Assembly (NCBI GenBank): GCA_019425105.1
Contig: JAHYYD010000023.1
Coordinates: 1-16,707, forward strand
Direction: 5' to 3'
DNA: 16,707 nt
Origin: Actinomycetota bacterium
Lineage (GTDB): Bacteria > Actinomycetota > Actinomycetes > Actinomycetales > Actinomycetaceae
In this document: piece after piece, positions 1 to 9,800 of the stretch
Numbering within the stretch: position 1 is the first letter of the stretch
Layout: the number at the start of each line of letters is the position of its first letter
The notes under the pieces: model-generated
Told to the model about the DNA's origin: nothing
The model's database searches: none
Seen by the model: only the letters and a program-made list of their open reading frames with translations
Position numbers and translations under genes: made by a program

Positions 1-1
1 C

Positions 2-931
2 CAGCGTAAGAATTCCCCCAGGCGACCCACCTCCAGGCGTAGTACGTCGGGAGGCGCCAGTGGTCGCACAGGTGATCGCGCGTCCCGCGCCGCAGCCGGC
101 AGCCGCGCATCTGCTGCTCGTCCGGCCTCGTCGAAGGCCTCGGCGTCCGTGAAGCGGGGGCGTACAGGCGCTGCCCAGCGCCCCTCCGGCGCGAAGAGGC
201 CCGCTCAGAAGAAGTCGTCGGGCGGCGGCCGTCCGCCGGTCAACCTGTGGCCGCGGCGCATTATCACGGGCCTCGGCCTGATCCTCATCCTCGCGCTTCT
301 CGTGTGGGGCATTGTCGCTATGGTCCGCGCGATCATTGGAGCCGTCAGCGCCGATCCCACCCCGCAGTCCAGCCCCCAGTCCGTCCAATCGGGCGCGGTG
401 GACGCATCCGGCTACACGCTGAAGGGCGGCCAGGAGGCGACGGCCGACGGCCTGCTCACCGACGGCACGACGATCGACATTCCCACCTGCCTGGACCGCG
501 ACATCACGGTCACCGCGAAGGCGTCCACGACCTCGTCCGGCTCGGCGATGCCCGTGACCCTCACGCTCGAAAACCGCGGTTCCGTCGCCTGCTCGACGTC
601 CCTGTCCCACTTCGGCCTGCAGATTTCGACGGGTGACCTGCAGGTCTACAACTCGGCGAAGTGTGGCGAGGAGCAGCAGTCGTCGACGACCCTGCTGCTG
701 CGCCCGGGCGCCACGTGGACCGGCGCGCTGCGCTGGGACGGCTACGTGTACACGAACGGCTGCACGACACCCGCGGGTGGAGCGAGTGCTGCGTCTGCCG
801 GGACCTACAAGGTCGCGGTCACCATGGGTACGCGCGAGGTCGGTTCGACCGTGGTCGACGTGACCCCCGCGCCCGCCCCGCAGTCGGGAGCTCAGTCCGG
901 CCCGCAGTCGGGAACCCAGTCGGGCCGCTAG
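2..931 (+). CDS. Single-pass membrane protein with cysteine-containing extracellular domain (5' end outside window)
   Basis: The reading frame is open from base 2 with no ATG, GTG or TTG codon until a GTG at 149, so the true start probably lies left of the window. The encoded N-terminal part is a disordered, strongly basic Arg/Ala/Ser-rich stretch. One hydrophobic segment follows (about 266-350, ITGLGLILILALLVWGIVAM), then a Pro/Gln/Ser linker and a beta-rich domain. That domain has four cysteines (contexts PTCLD, VACST, AKCGE, NGCTT) and features such as LTLENRG, LLLRPG and GTYKVAV, which recall small Ig-like secreted domains of the DUF4232 type. It ends in a Gln-Ser-Gly tail. The protein is likely anchored with the domain outside the cell. 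Its stop is 3 nt from the convergent disA stop. In Mycobacterium tuberculosis, disA is also followed by a convergent membrane-protein gene (Rv3587c), so this may be a positional counterpart. The function is unknown and the family link is tentative. Confidence 0.8.
   Translation, partial: QRKNSPRRPTSRRSTSGGASGRTGDRASRAAAGSRASAARPASSKASASVKRGRTGAAQRPSGAKRPAQKKSSGGGRPPVNLWPRRIITGLGLILILALLVWGIVAMVRAIIGAVSADPTPQSSPQSVQSGAVDASGYTLKGGQEATADGLLTDGTTIDIPTCLDRDITVTAKASTTSSGSAMPVTLTLENRGSVACSTSLSHFGLQISTGDLQVYNSAKCGEEQQSSTTLLLRPGATWTGALRWDGYVYTNGCTTPAGGASAASAGTYKVAVTMGTREVGSTVVDVTPAPAPQSGAQSGPQSGTQSGR
878..925 (+). repeat. Four 12-nt tandem repeats encoding a (P/A/T)QSG tail
   Basis: Four imperfect 12-nt units of the form NNNCAGTCSGGN lie end to end just before the stop codon. 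They encode PQSG, AQSG, PQSG and TQSG. A looser Gln-Ser stretch (PQSSPQSVQSG) occurs just after the membrane segment, so the folded domain is bracketed by two similar low-complexity linkers. Such units can vary in number by slippage. Confidence 0.75.
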
Positions 932-934
932 CGC

Positions 935-2005
935 CTACCAGCCGACGAGGCCGGAGCTGACCGCCTGCGCTTGGTGCGCCAGGTTCTCGGTGATGAGCTT
1001 GGCACGGTAGGGGCCGATACCCTCGATGGCTTCCAGTTCCTCGGTGGTGGCTGCGCGCAGTGCGGGCAGCGTCGTGATGTGCGCGGAGACCTCCTTGATG
1101 GCGCCCCACGACAGGTGGGGGACCAGGGAGAGGGCGCGCACGCCGCGCGGCGTGATCTCGCGGTCCAGGTCCGCGACCTCGTACACGTCCAGCCCGAGGA
1201 TGTTCGCGATCGCGGTGAGGTCCACGATGCGTTCCGACCCGAGGGAGGACAGTTCGGCCTCGACGCGGGCGACGTCGTCGGGGTCGCGGATGTAGTCGCG
1301 CATGACGAGGGCCCGCTCGGACGCGGAGCCGCGCACGAGGTCCTCGACCTGCAGGGCCAGCAGGCGCCCCTCGGATCCGAGTTCCTCCAGGTATTCCGTG
1401 ATTTCGGAGGTGATGCGTCGGATCATCTCCATGCGCTGCATGACGGTGGCGACGTCGCGCACGGTCGCGCTGTCGCGCATCTCGAGGATGGTGAGGGTCT
1501 GTAGGACCTCGTCGAGGCGCTGGCTGTAGCGGTCGAGCGTGTCCACCGCCAGGTTGGCGCGCGAGAGCAGGGCCTCGGGCTCTTCCACCAGGCGGTGCTC
1601 GGTGCCCACGTAGATGGAGATCATGCGCATCGACGCGGACAGGGACAGGACCGGCAGGTGGGTCTGACGTGCGGTGCGCTGCGCGGTGCGGTGGCGCATG
1701 CCGGACTCGTCGGTGGGGATCGTGGGATCCGGGAAGAGCTGCACGTTGGCCTTGCGGATGCGCCACAGGTTGGGGTCGATGATGACGGCGCCGTCCATCT
1801 TGCACAGCTCGCGCAGGCGCGCCGCAGTGAATGCCACGTCGAGGTCGAAGCCGCCCGAGCAGATGGCCTGCACCTCGGGCGTATATCCCAGGACGATGAG
1901 GGCACCTGTGTGGGAGCGCTGGATTCGTTCCAGTCCTTCTCGCAATGGCGTACCGGGCGCGACTGCGCGCAGTGCCTCGCGAAGGATCGCTGCATCGGAC
2001 GTCAA
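935..2005 (-). CDS. disA: DNA integrity scanning protein DisA (diadenylate cyclase)
   Basis: DisA condenses two ATP into cyclic di-AMP and slows when it meets branched DNA, linking genome integrity to second-messenger signalling. The 356-aa product is of normal family length. The N-terminal DAC domain shows the two active-site motifs: D71-G72-A73 in KMDGAVI, and R104-H105-R106-T107 in GMRHRTA. A long helical spine follows (about 150-290). The C-terminus is a helix-hairpin-helix DNA-binding domain containing EAIEGIGPYRAKLITENL. The start is a TTG, chosen because a strong Shine-Dalgarno (GGGAGG) lies 8 nt upstream and the protein then begins as in relatives. It lies 36 nt downstream of radA on the same strand and is probably cotranscribed with it; RadA is reported to modulate DisA in other bacteria. 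Its stop is 3 nt from the convergent upstream gene, leaving no intergenic terminator. Confidence 0.97.
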   Translation of the reverse strand: MTSDAAILREALRAVAPGTPLREGLERIQRSHTGALIVLGYTPEVQAICSGGFDLDVAFTAARLRELCKMDGAVIIDPNLWRIRKANVQLFPDPTIPTDESGMRHRTAQRTARQTHLPVLSLSASMRMISIYVGTEHRLVEEPEALLSRANLAVDTLDRYSQRLDEVLQTLTILEMRDSATVRDVATVMQRMEMIRRITSEITEYLEELGSEGRLLALQVEDLVRGSASERALVMRDYIRDPDDVARVEAELSSLGSERIVDLTAIANILGLDVYEVADLDREITPRGVRALSLVPHLSWGAIKEVSAHITTLPALRAATTEELEAIEGIGPYRAKLITENLAHQAQAVSSGLVGW

Positions 2006-2013
2006 TGTGGTTT

Positions 2014-2019
2014 CCTCCC
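2014..2019 (-). promoter_or_regulatory. Ribosome binding site for disA supporting a TTG start
   Basis: On the minus strand GGGAGG precedes the TTG at 2005 by 8 nt. It sits in the short radA-disA spacer, and no ATG or GTG in the spacer is better placed, so this site fixes the non-standard TTG start. Confidence 0.75.
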
Positions 2020-2041
2020 AGACGAGTAGGTTTGATATCTA

Positions 2042-3427
2042 TTATTGCGAGTCTGCCGGGAAAGCGACGCGAATCGCCGTCGCCAGATCCGACACAGTAA
2101 AGACGGTGATGCCGTCGACGCCCGTGAGATCCTCGCTGCCCTGAGCGGGGACGATGGCGGCGGCAAATCCCAGCCGTGCGGCCTCGGCGAGGCGACGTTG
2201 AGTGCCCGTGCACGCCCGAACCTCGCCCGTCAGGGAGATTTCGCCGACCGCCACGAGGTCCGGGCGAGGTGGAACGCCCTTGAGTGAGGACACGATCGAG
2301 ATGGCCATCGCCAGGTCGATCGCCGGCTCGACCGTGCGGGCGCCTCCCACCGTGGACACGTAGACGTCCGCCCCCGACGTGTCCGCGCCGATGCGGGCCT
2401 GCAGGACCGCGAGGATCATGGCGACGCGCGCGTGGTCCACGCCCGACGTGGTACGCCGAGGCGAGCCGCCCGAGGAGGGAGCGACGAGCGACTGGATCTC
2501 CGTGGGCAGCGGGCGGCGCCCTTCCAGGGAGACGGCCGCGCACGTGCCGGGCACGCCGCGCGTCGTGCGCGACAGGAACAGGCCGGACGGGTCGGCGAGG
2601 CCGTAGATCCCCGAGTCGGTCAGTTCGAAGCAGCCGACCTCGTCCGTGGGGCCGTAACGGTTTTTCACCGCGCGCAGCAGGCGCAGGCGCGAATGGCGGT
2701 CGCCCTCGAACTGGCAGACGACGTCCACGAGGTGCTCGAGGACGCGCGGGCCCGCGATCCCGCCGTCCTTCGTCACGTGGCCGACGAGCAGGGTGGGCAG
2801 GTCGGACTCCTTGGCGACGCGGATCAGCGAGGCCGCGACCGCGCGCACCTGCGCGACGCCGCCCGCCCCGCCCTCGACCTGGGAGGAGGAGATGGTCTGC
2901 ACGGAGTCGACGATCAGCAGGGAGGGGCGCGAAGCCTCGACGTGGCCGAGGACGACGCCGAGCTCTGTCTCGTCCGCGATGAGGAGGTTCGGCTCGAGCG
3001 CGCCGATGCGCTCCGCGCGCCCGCGCACCTGCGCCGCCGACTCCTCGCCAGTGACGTACAGGACGGGTCCGCGCCCGCCCGCGGCCGCCGTGCGCGCGGC
3101 CTTGGCTGCCACGTCCAGCAGCAGCGTCGACTTGCCGACGCCGGGCTCACCCGCCAGGAGGATCACCGCGCCGGGCACGATCCCGCCGCCGAGGACCCGG
3201 TCCAGCTCGCCCACGCCCGTCGAACGCGACGAGGCGCGCTCGCCGTCGACCTCGCCGATGGGCAGCGCGGGACGCCGTGGGGTGGCGGCCGCCGTGCGCG
3301 CGCCCCCCGTGACCTCGCCGGCCTGGTCGACCGTGCCCCACGCCCCGCACTCGCGGCACTGGCCCACCCACTTGGGGGAGGTCCAGCCGCAGTCGGAGCA
3401 GCGGTACGTGATCTTCTCTTTCGCCAT
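2042..3427 (-). CDS. radA: DNA repair protein RadA (Sms), branch-migration ATPase
   Basis: RadA is a RecA-like hexameric ATPase that extends D-loops and processes recombination intermediates. The 461-aa protein has all expected parts. There is an N-terminal C4 zinc finger with C10, C13, C24 and C27, a Walker A motif GEPGVGKST at about 93-101, and a Walker B region LLIVDS at about 170-175. The RadA signature KNRYG is at about 255-259 (usually KNRFG), and a C-terminal Lon-protease-like domain contains VGEISLTGEVR. The ATG at 3427 is chosen because MAKEKITYRC matches the usual RadA beginning. The frame stays open upstream to 3586, but that extension is Arg-rich with no recognisable conservation. 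The ribosome binding site is weak (GGTGAG). radA leads the leftward radA-disA pair and is divergent from the large surface-protein gene. Confidence 0.97.
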   Translation of the reverse strand: MAKEKITYRCSDCGWTSPKWVGQCRECGAWGTVDQAGEVTGGARTAAATPRRPALPIGEVDGERASSRSTGVGELDRVLGGGIVPGAVILLAGEPGVGKSTLLLDVAAKAARTAAAGGRGPVLYVTGEESAAQVRGRAERIGALEPNLLIADETELGVVLGHVEASRPSLLIVDSVQTISSSQVEGGAGGVAQVRAVAASLIRVAKESDLPTLLVGHVTKDGGIAGPRVLEHLVDVVCQFEGDRHSRLRLLRAVKNRYGPTDEVGCFELTDSGIYGLADPSGLFLSRTTRGVPGTCAAVSLEGRRPLPTEIQSLVAPSSGGSPRRTTSGVDHARVAMILAVLQARIGADTSGADVYVSTVGGARTVEPAIDLAMAISIVSSLKGVPPRPDLVAVGEISLTGEVRACTGTQRRLAEAARLGFAAAIVPAQGSEDLTGVDGITVFTVSDLATAIRVAFPADSQ

Positions 3428-3682
3428 GCACTCACCGTAACCCGACCCACCCTCATCTGCGGTCCGCGCGCGCGAAGAAGGCCGCAGGTGTGCGCGCCGA
3501 AGGGGGCACAACGACGCGAGCCGAGCGCGGAGGGCCCGCGGAGGTAAGGGTCTGGCTCTCCGGCCTCGTCGAACGAGAACGAGCATCCAAATACGTCGCT
3601 GTGGTCAGGTTCTCGTGCGCCCGGGAAGCGCGTGAACGCGGCGCGAACGAGTCACCAGGCGTTTGAACTTATTCAGTACCTG

Positions 3683-3711
3683 TTGTTGTCTCGGGCGTTT
3701 ATCCATAGGGT
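3683..3711 (+). promoter_or_regulatory. Candidate promoter of the surface protein/DUF58/transglutaminase/kinase operon
   Basis: A -35-like TTGTTG (3683-3688) is separated by 17 nt from a -10-like TAGGGT (3706-3711, fitting TAnnnT). It lies in the AT-richest part of the intergenic region. Transcription would begin near 3717-3719, giving an mRNA leader of about 85 nt. An alternative -35 TTGAAC at 3662 has only a poor -10 (TTGTCT). The call rests on motif match alone. Confidence 0.45.
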
Positions 3712-3720
3712 TGGTCGGTG

Positions 3721-3759
3721 TGTATCCTTGGAATGGTTCACCATGGCCACGCGGATACA
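3721..3759 (+). promoter_or_regulatory. Compound hairpin in the predicted 5' leader of the surface-protein mRNA
   Basis: Three nested inverted repeats share one axis: TGTATCC (3721-3727) with GGATACA (3753-3759), TGG (3729-3731) with CCA (3747-3749), and ATGG (3733-3736) with CCAT (3741-3744) around a TTCA loop. Small asymmetric internal loops separate the helices. This gives 14 pairs in 39 nt, beginning within a few bases of the predicted transcription start and ending 34 nt before the ribosome binding site. It could be a 5'-stabilising RNA hairpin, a regulatory leader or a protein-binding operator. Confidence 0.5.
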
Positions 3760-3793
3760 GATACCGCCCCACAACAGTGCGCACATGAAGACT

Positions 3794-3799
3794 GAGGAA
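3794..3799 (+). promoter_or_regulatory. Ribosome binding site of the large surface protein
   Basis: GAGGAA lies 5 nt before the ATG at 3805. It sits inside a 7-codon reading frame (3785-3808) whose stop overlaps that ATG. Confidence 0.7.
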
Positions 3800-3804
3800 G
3801 CGAC

Positions 3805-6800
3805 ATGAACAAGGCGCGTCGAACGCGAAACACCTGGTCGAAGCGGATACCCGCAATCGCCGTCCTGCTGGTGTCCGTGATGCTGTGCGTCCTCGCGGTG
3901 GTCTACCGCGGCGTCGAGGTCACCCAGGTCAGCGTCGATGACGGTGGCATTTGGGTGACGAACCAGGATCGTAAGCTCCTGGGCCACCTCAACTACGACG
4001 CGCTCATGCTCGACGGCACGGTCTCGGTCAAGTCCGCGTCCTTCGACATTGGGCAGGCCGGCGGCGACGTGACGCTGGGGGAAACAGTGGGCCGTACGGT
4101 TACGCCCGTGCGCTCCACGTCCTTCTCGCTGGGCCAGGCGATCACGCTGCCCGAGAACGCGGTCCAGGTCCAGGGCGGGTCCGTGTTGGCCGTCCTCGAC
4201 CCCAACGAGGGCCTGCTGTGGGTGGGTGATGCCAACGAACCGGCTTCCATGTCGCTCGTGCGCGAGGATGCAATCGCGAACGACCTGAGTGACGGGGTCG
4301 TCGCGGTGTCGCTCGCGGGGACGGTCTTCGCATACTCTCCCGGGTCCTCCAAGCTGGTCACGCTCACGCGAGAAGGCCAGGCTTGGCGTGCAAAGACCAC
4401 GGAGATCAAGGATTTCACCCCGGCCGGAATACCGACGATCACCGCGGTCGGTGACAAGCCCGTCATCTACGACCAGGCCGGTAACAAGCTGGTGTTGCCC
4501 GGCGGCAAGGTACGCGACCTCGCCGAGGAGCACGTGACCGGCGCGGTCCTGCAGGCACCCGGCGACGATGCGTCCTCCGTCCTGCTGGCCACCGATGCCG
4601 AGCTCGTGGCCGTCTCCCTGAACGGCAAGTCGGTGGACCGCCAGCCGGCCTCGGACGGCGGTCAGAAGGGCACACCCGCACCCCCGGTTTTCCACGGCGG
4701 CTGCTCCTACGGCGCGTGGGCGGGTTCGGGCGCCTTCGTGCGCACCTGCACGGATTCGACGCGCAACCAGGCGCAGACTGTGCCTACGCTCGCCGAGGCC
4801 ACGTCCGCTGTTTTCCGGACGAACCGCACGCGCATCGTCCTCAATGATGTGTCGACGGGCACGCTGTGGCTGCCGGACAAGAACATGGTTGTTGTCGACA
4901 ACTGGGATCAGATCCCCACCGAGGAGCAGGAGGAAGAAGATACTCCGACTCCCGATGATCGCGAGCAGGTCTCCGAGCCGGAGCACAACGACAAGAACAC
5001 TCCGCCCGAGGCCGTCGACGACGACTTTGGCATCCGCCCGGGTCGTTCGACGCTCCTGCCGGTCCTCGACAACGACTCGGATGATGACGGCGACGTGCTG
5101 ACGGCGCGCGCCCTGACGAACCCGGAGTTCGGGACGGTCGTGCGCACGAGGGGCGGGCGCGCCCTACAGATCACGGACATTCCGGAGTCTATGACGAGCG
5201 GGTCGACGTCCTTCACGTACGAGGCCTCGGACGGCCTCGCGGGTGCGACGGCGACGGTGAATGTGACGATTCACCCGTGGAGCCAGAACGAGGGTCCGCG
5301 CCAGCTCAAGCACCCGGTTGTCAAGGTTGGCGCGAACGCGCAGGTGGAGTACAACCTGCTGTCGGACTGGATTGATCCCGATGGAGACCAGTTCTACCTG
5401 AAGTCGGCGACGGCTCCCGACGGCATGGCCGTGCAGTTCTCTGAGGACGGGACAGTTCAGATCCGCGACCTGGGTTCCGGCGCGGGCGTCAAGGCGATCG
5501 CCGTCACCATGTCAGATGGGCACGCGGAGACCGCGGGCGAGCTGCAGGTGAGCGTGCAGGAGAACGGCAACGTGCCGCCCATTGCGCGCGCGGACTTTTA
5601 CGTGGCACGCGTGGGCGAGCCGCTGACGATCGACCCGGTCGAGAACGACACCGACCCCAATGGGGATACGCTGAACCTCGTTGCTGCGGGCACGCCACCG
5701 GCGGGTACGTCTGTGAGCGCCGACCTGTCGCGCGGCACGCTGACGTTCACGGGGTCGGTTCCGGGCTCCTTCCAGTTCACCTACACGATTTCCGACGGAC
5801 CGTCAACGACTGTCGGCGTCATCCGCGTCGACGTGGTCGCGGACGATACGAATGCGGTGCCGATCGCCGAGGATGACCTGGCGGTTTTGCCCAGCGGTGG
5901 CGCTTCGCTGATTGCGCCGCTGGCGAATGATACGGATCCTTCGGGTGGCGTGCTCGTCGTCCAATCGATTGACGTGCCTGCGAACTCGGGCCTTGAGGTA
6001 ACCCTCATTGAACGTCACTTGCTGCGTATTACGTCACCTGCGGGCTTGAGCGACGTCACCGCGTTTACATACACGGTGTCCAACGGCGCGGGTTCCGCGA
6101 CCGCTCAGGTGAGCGTCATCCCGACGGAGGCCCAGAGCGAGGAAACGCCGCCCGAGGCGAATCCTGATACCGCCAAGGTGCGCGCGGGCGACATTGGTTC
6201 GGTTGCTGTCCTGTCGAATGACCGGTCGCCGATCGGTCTGTCGCTGAACGTTGACCCGGGCGTGCAGGTCATGTCGGGTGGCGAGCTGGGCACGGTCTTC
6301 GTGACCGGCAACCAGGTGCGCTTGGCTGCGGGTACTGAGCCCGGCGTCGTGCGCGTGGCATACACGGTCGTTGATTCGGTGGGTAACCGCGCGACGTCGA
6401 CCGTGACGTTCGAGGTCGTGGCAGCTTCCGACGCGAATAGCGCCCCCGTGCCCAAGGCGCTGAGCGCGTGGGCCGTTCAGGGGCAAATGACGCGCATCCC
6501 CGTGCCGCTCACCGGCATCGACCCGGACGGCGACTCGGTCGCTCTGGTCGGCATTGACCAGCCGCCCGCGAAGGGCAGCGTCGTGCTGGGTACGGAGTGG
6601 CTGGAGTACACGCCCTCCGACAACGCGACCGGTACGGACACGTTCTCCTACATTGTCGAGGACCGCCTCGGCGTGCAGGGGCGCGCCCGCGTGCGCGTTG
6701 GTATTGCACCCCCGGGATCGCAGAACCACAACCCGACGGCCGTGCCTGACTCGGTGACGATTCGACCGGGACGCGAGGTGAGTGTCAACGTCCTGAGCAA

Positions 6801-9800
6801 CGACTTGGATGCGGATGGTGACGCCCTGTCGGTCGATACGGACCCGGCGACCGTGTCGGTGTCGGATCCCGCAGCTACCGTCACCGTGGCGCAGGATGCG
6901 GTGACGGTCAAGGCCCCCGCAGCCGATGGCGTGTTCGTCGTTGCCTACCAGATTCAGGATGGACGAGGCGGACGCGCGCAAGGGCAGTTGACGGTGACGG
7001 TGGATGCTGATGCGCCGCTGCGCGCCCCGATTGCCCGCGACGACGTCGTGTCTGTCGCGGACCTACCCGCCGATTCGAAGCCCGTGAGCGTTCCCGTCCT
7101 CGTCAATGACGAGGACCCGGATGGGACGACGGCTGCGCTGACGGTGTCGGCCCAGGGCTCGGGCGTGAGCGTGTCGGGGCAGAACCTGTCAATTTCCCCG
7201 GATGCGCGTCGTCGCCTCGTCGTCTACACAGTGACGGATCCCGACGGCCTGAGCGCGAGCGCGGTCGTGACCGTCCCGGGTACCGACCTGCTGGCCCCGC
7301 GCCTGGATATGACGCGTATTCCGGTGGCGATCCGCGCGGGTTCGTCGGCGACCCTCGATATCGGCGACTACGTGCTCGTGCGCGATCATTCGCGTTCCCC
7401 GATCATTACGGACGCGGCCTCGGTGAAGTTCAACGGCGGCCTGGATTCGGTGTCCCTGCAGGATTCGACGCACCTCGTGGTGAGCGCTCCCGACACGGCG
7501 TCCGGCAAGGCGTCATTGTCTTTCACGGTGCGTGACGGCGCGTCGGACGATGCCTCGGCCCTGTCCTCGACGCTGACGATCCCGGTGACGATCCAGCCGG
7601 CCAGGAACCTACCGCCGCGTCTGACCCCGACCCCGATCCTCGTGGGACAGGGTGAGGCCGTGACGGTGGATCTCACGCAGATGGTGGATGACCCGGACGA
7701 TCAGGCGAAGGGTTCCTTCACGTACGCCGTGGTCAAGGCCCCCGGTGGCGTCGACGTGTCCCTGGACGGCTTCAATCTGACGGTGACCGGCAAGAAGGAC
7801 CAGCCGAAGGGGCCGGTCGGCGCGATCACGGTCAGCGTCGATGACGGTTCGGGCGCGGTCAATGCCGATATTCCGGTGACGATCGTGAAGTCCTCGAAAC
7901 CCCTCGTGACGACGACGGACGCGCGCATCAAGGTCAACGCTGGTCAGACTGCGAACGTGAATCTGGCGGAGTACACGACGAACCCGTTTACGGAGCCGCT
8001 CGTCGTCCTCGACGCGTCTGTTCACGTGGGTCAGGGAACGGCCTCCGGCGACGGGAATGTTCTGTCGGTCACGCCCAAGGCGGGCTTCCACGGCGACATG
8101 ATCGTCGTGTACCGCGTCATGGATGCGACGAATGACCCTGATCGCATCGTGCAGGGCCGCGTCATCGTGAAGGTCCTGGACCGTCCCGATCCGCCCCAGA
8201 ACGTGTCGGTGACCCCGATGGGGGCAGGCACGGCGTTCGTGAGTTTCCAGCCGGGCGCCGCGAACGGCGGCACGATTTCGGGCTACACGATCACCGATAG
8301 GAACAGCGGCCGGACCTTCACGACGCGCGATCCGGGCGTCCAGGTCACGGGCCTGGAGAACGGCGTGAAGCACTCCTTCACGGTCGTCGCGCACAACGAG
8401 GCCGGGGATTCGGATCCGTCGACCGCATCGGCTGAGGTGCTGATCGACGCGGCGCCCGAGCAGATGGCGGCACCCACGGTCGTGGGTGTCGATGGTGCCC
8501 TCGATATCTCGTGGGTGAAGCCCAATAACTCGGGGTCTGCGATCCACACGTACATGGTGTTCGTTAATTTGCCGTCGGGTGGCCAGCCGATCTCGCAGTC
8601 GGTGTCGGGCTCTGAGAACTCGATCCGGATCGGCGGATTGAAGAACGGTGAGCTGTACTCGGTGTCCGTTCAGGCGCTGAACAATGCGGAGACGCCGTCG
8701 CCGCCGTCCTCGCCGACGGCGAGCTACCCGCACGGTGCCCCCGATCCGGCGGGTAACGTGTCGGCAGTGCCGGTGGGTGCGGGTTCGGACCCGAACCGCG
8801 CGACGGTTGAGGTCTCGTGGTCGCTGGGCAATTCCAATGGTCGAGGCTGGGGTCCCACCACGGTCACGGCTGGTGGCGTGACCGAAACGGCTGGGCCGGG
8901 CCAGACGTCTGTGACGCTGTCGGGCGTGCAGACCGGTCGCGGGGTACCGGTGTCGGTCGTGCTGACGAACTCGGACGGCGACCAGGCCGGCGCCGGTTAC
9001 GCGCAGGTTTCGATTGCGACGACCCCCGCGCCGATTTCTGCCCCGACCCTGTCGGGAACGAACACGGCGGGTGAGCTGAGGGTGAGCGGGCTGTCGGTTG
9101 CGACGGGCCGAGGCTTTGATGCCTCCGACCTGACGTTGCGCTACTCCTCCAGCGAGAACGGGTGCGGCAGTGGCCAGCCGATTAGTGATGGCACGATCGT
9201 GCCCTCCAACGGGTGGGCGCCAACGACGTACTACTTCTGCCAGACGGGCATCGGTTTGAACAACACGCTGGCTGTCTCTCCCGTCGTTGCGGCGACGGGT
9301 ACGGCGACGGGTGTGCCCTCGGAGGTAGGCGTGAGAATCACGAACGTCAATTCGACGAGCCTGACGGTCCAGTGGGATCCCGTGGGTGCTAATCCCGCGG
9401 TCAGCACGATTTACGTGACCCTGGGTAGCGAGACGAAGCCCGTGCCCGGTAACGCCACGGAGGTGACGTTCTCGAACCTGGAGCAGGGCAAACGGTACCG
9501 GGCGAGTGTCACCGCGGAAAACGCGCAGGGCTCGAAGACGATGAGCCAGCATCCGGACGCCGTGACGAAGCTCGACGTGAGCGCTCAGTGGGTGCAGACC
9601 TGCCGCGGCGACGAGCGCGGGTTCAACCCGGCCTCGTGCCACACGTTCACGCTGAGCGCGCCGGGCTGGTCGAGTTCCTCGGAGCCGCACGTGTGCCCCG
9701 TGCGCAACGACCGCACGAACGGCACGGAGTGGGTGCGTGTGGATGGTGCGGGCCCGATCTGGACGCGCCTGACCACCCAGGCAGACAGCGAGGATGCCTT

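Larger units (their letters stand above)
3428..3804. other. Divergent intergenic region between radA and the surface-protein operon
   Basis: These 377 bases hold no convincing gene. The radA-proximal half (about 3430-3660) is GC-rich, and I could not define a convincing radA promoter in it; a small inverted repeat CTCGT-CGA-ACGAG is present near 3567-3579. The other half turns AT-richer from about 3660 and carries the candidate rightward promoter, a compound hairpin, a 7-codon reading frame and the ribosome binding site described in separate entries. Confidence 0.8.

Noticed and set aside
819..2543. Minus-strand open frame of about 574 codons across disA and the radA end
   Set aside because: It is an alternative frame of disA/radA. 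Those two genes have clear family motifs; this frame gives low-complexity Arg/Gly/His sequence.
3566..3584. SOS/LexA-type box near TCGAACGAGAACGA upstream of radA
   Set aside because: It lacks the required palindromic GTTCGA half; only a short 5-bp stem with a 3-nt loop is present.
3428..3586. N-terminal extension of RadA by about 53 residues
   Set aside because: The extension is Arg/Leu-rich, and RadA proteins normally begin just before the zinc finger, as at the ATG at 3427.
3711..3728. RecA-independent DNA-damage promoter motif (TTGTCRGTG-N8-TAnnnT type) at TTGGTCGGTG..TATCCT
   Set aside because: There is an extra G within the first element, and the spacing to the -10-like sequence is about 2 nt where about 8 is needed.
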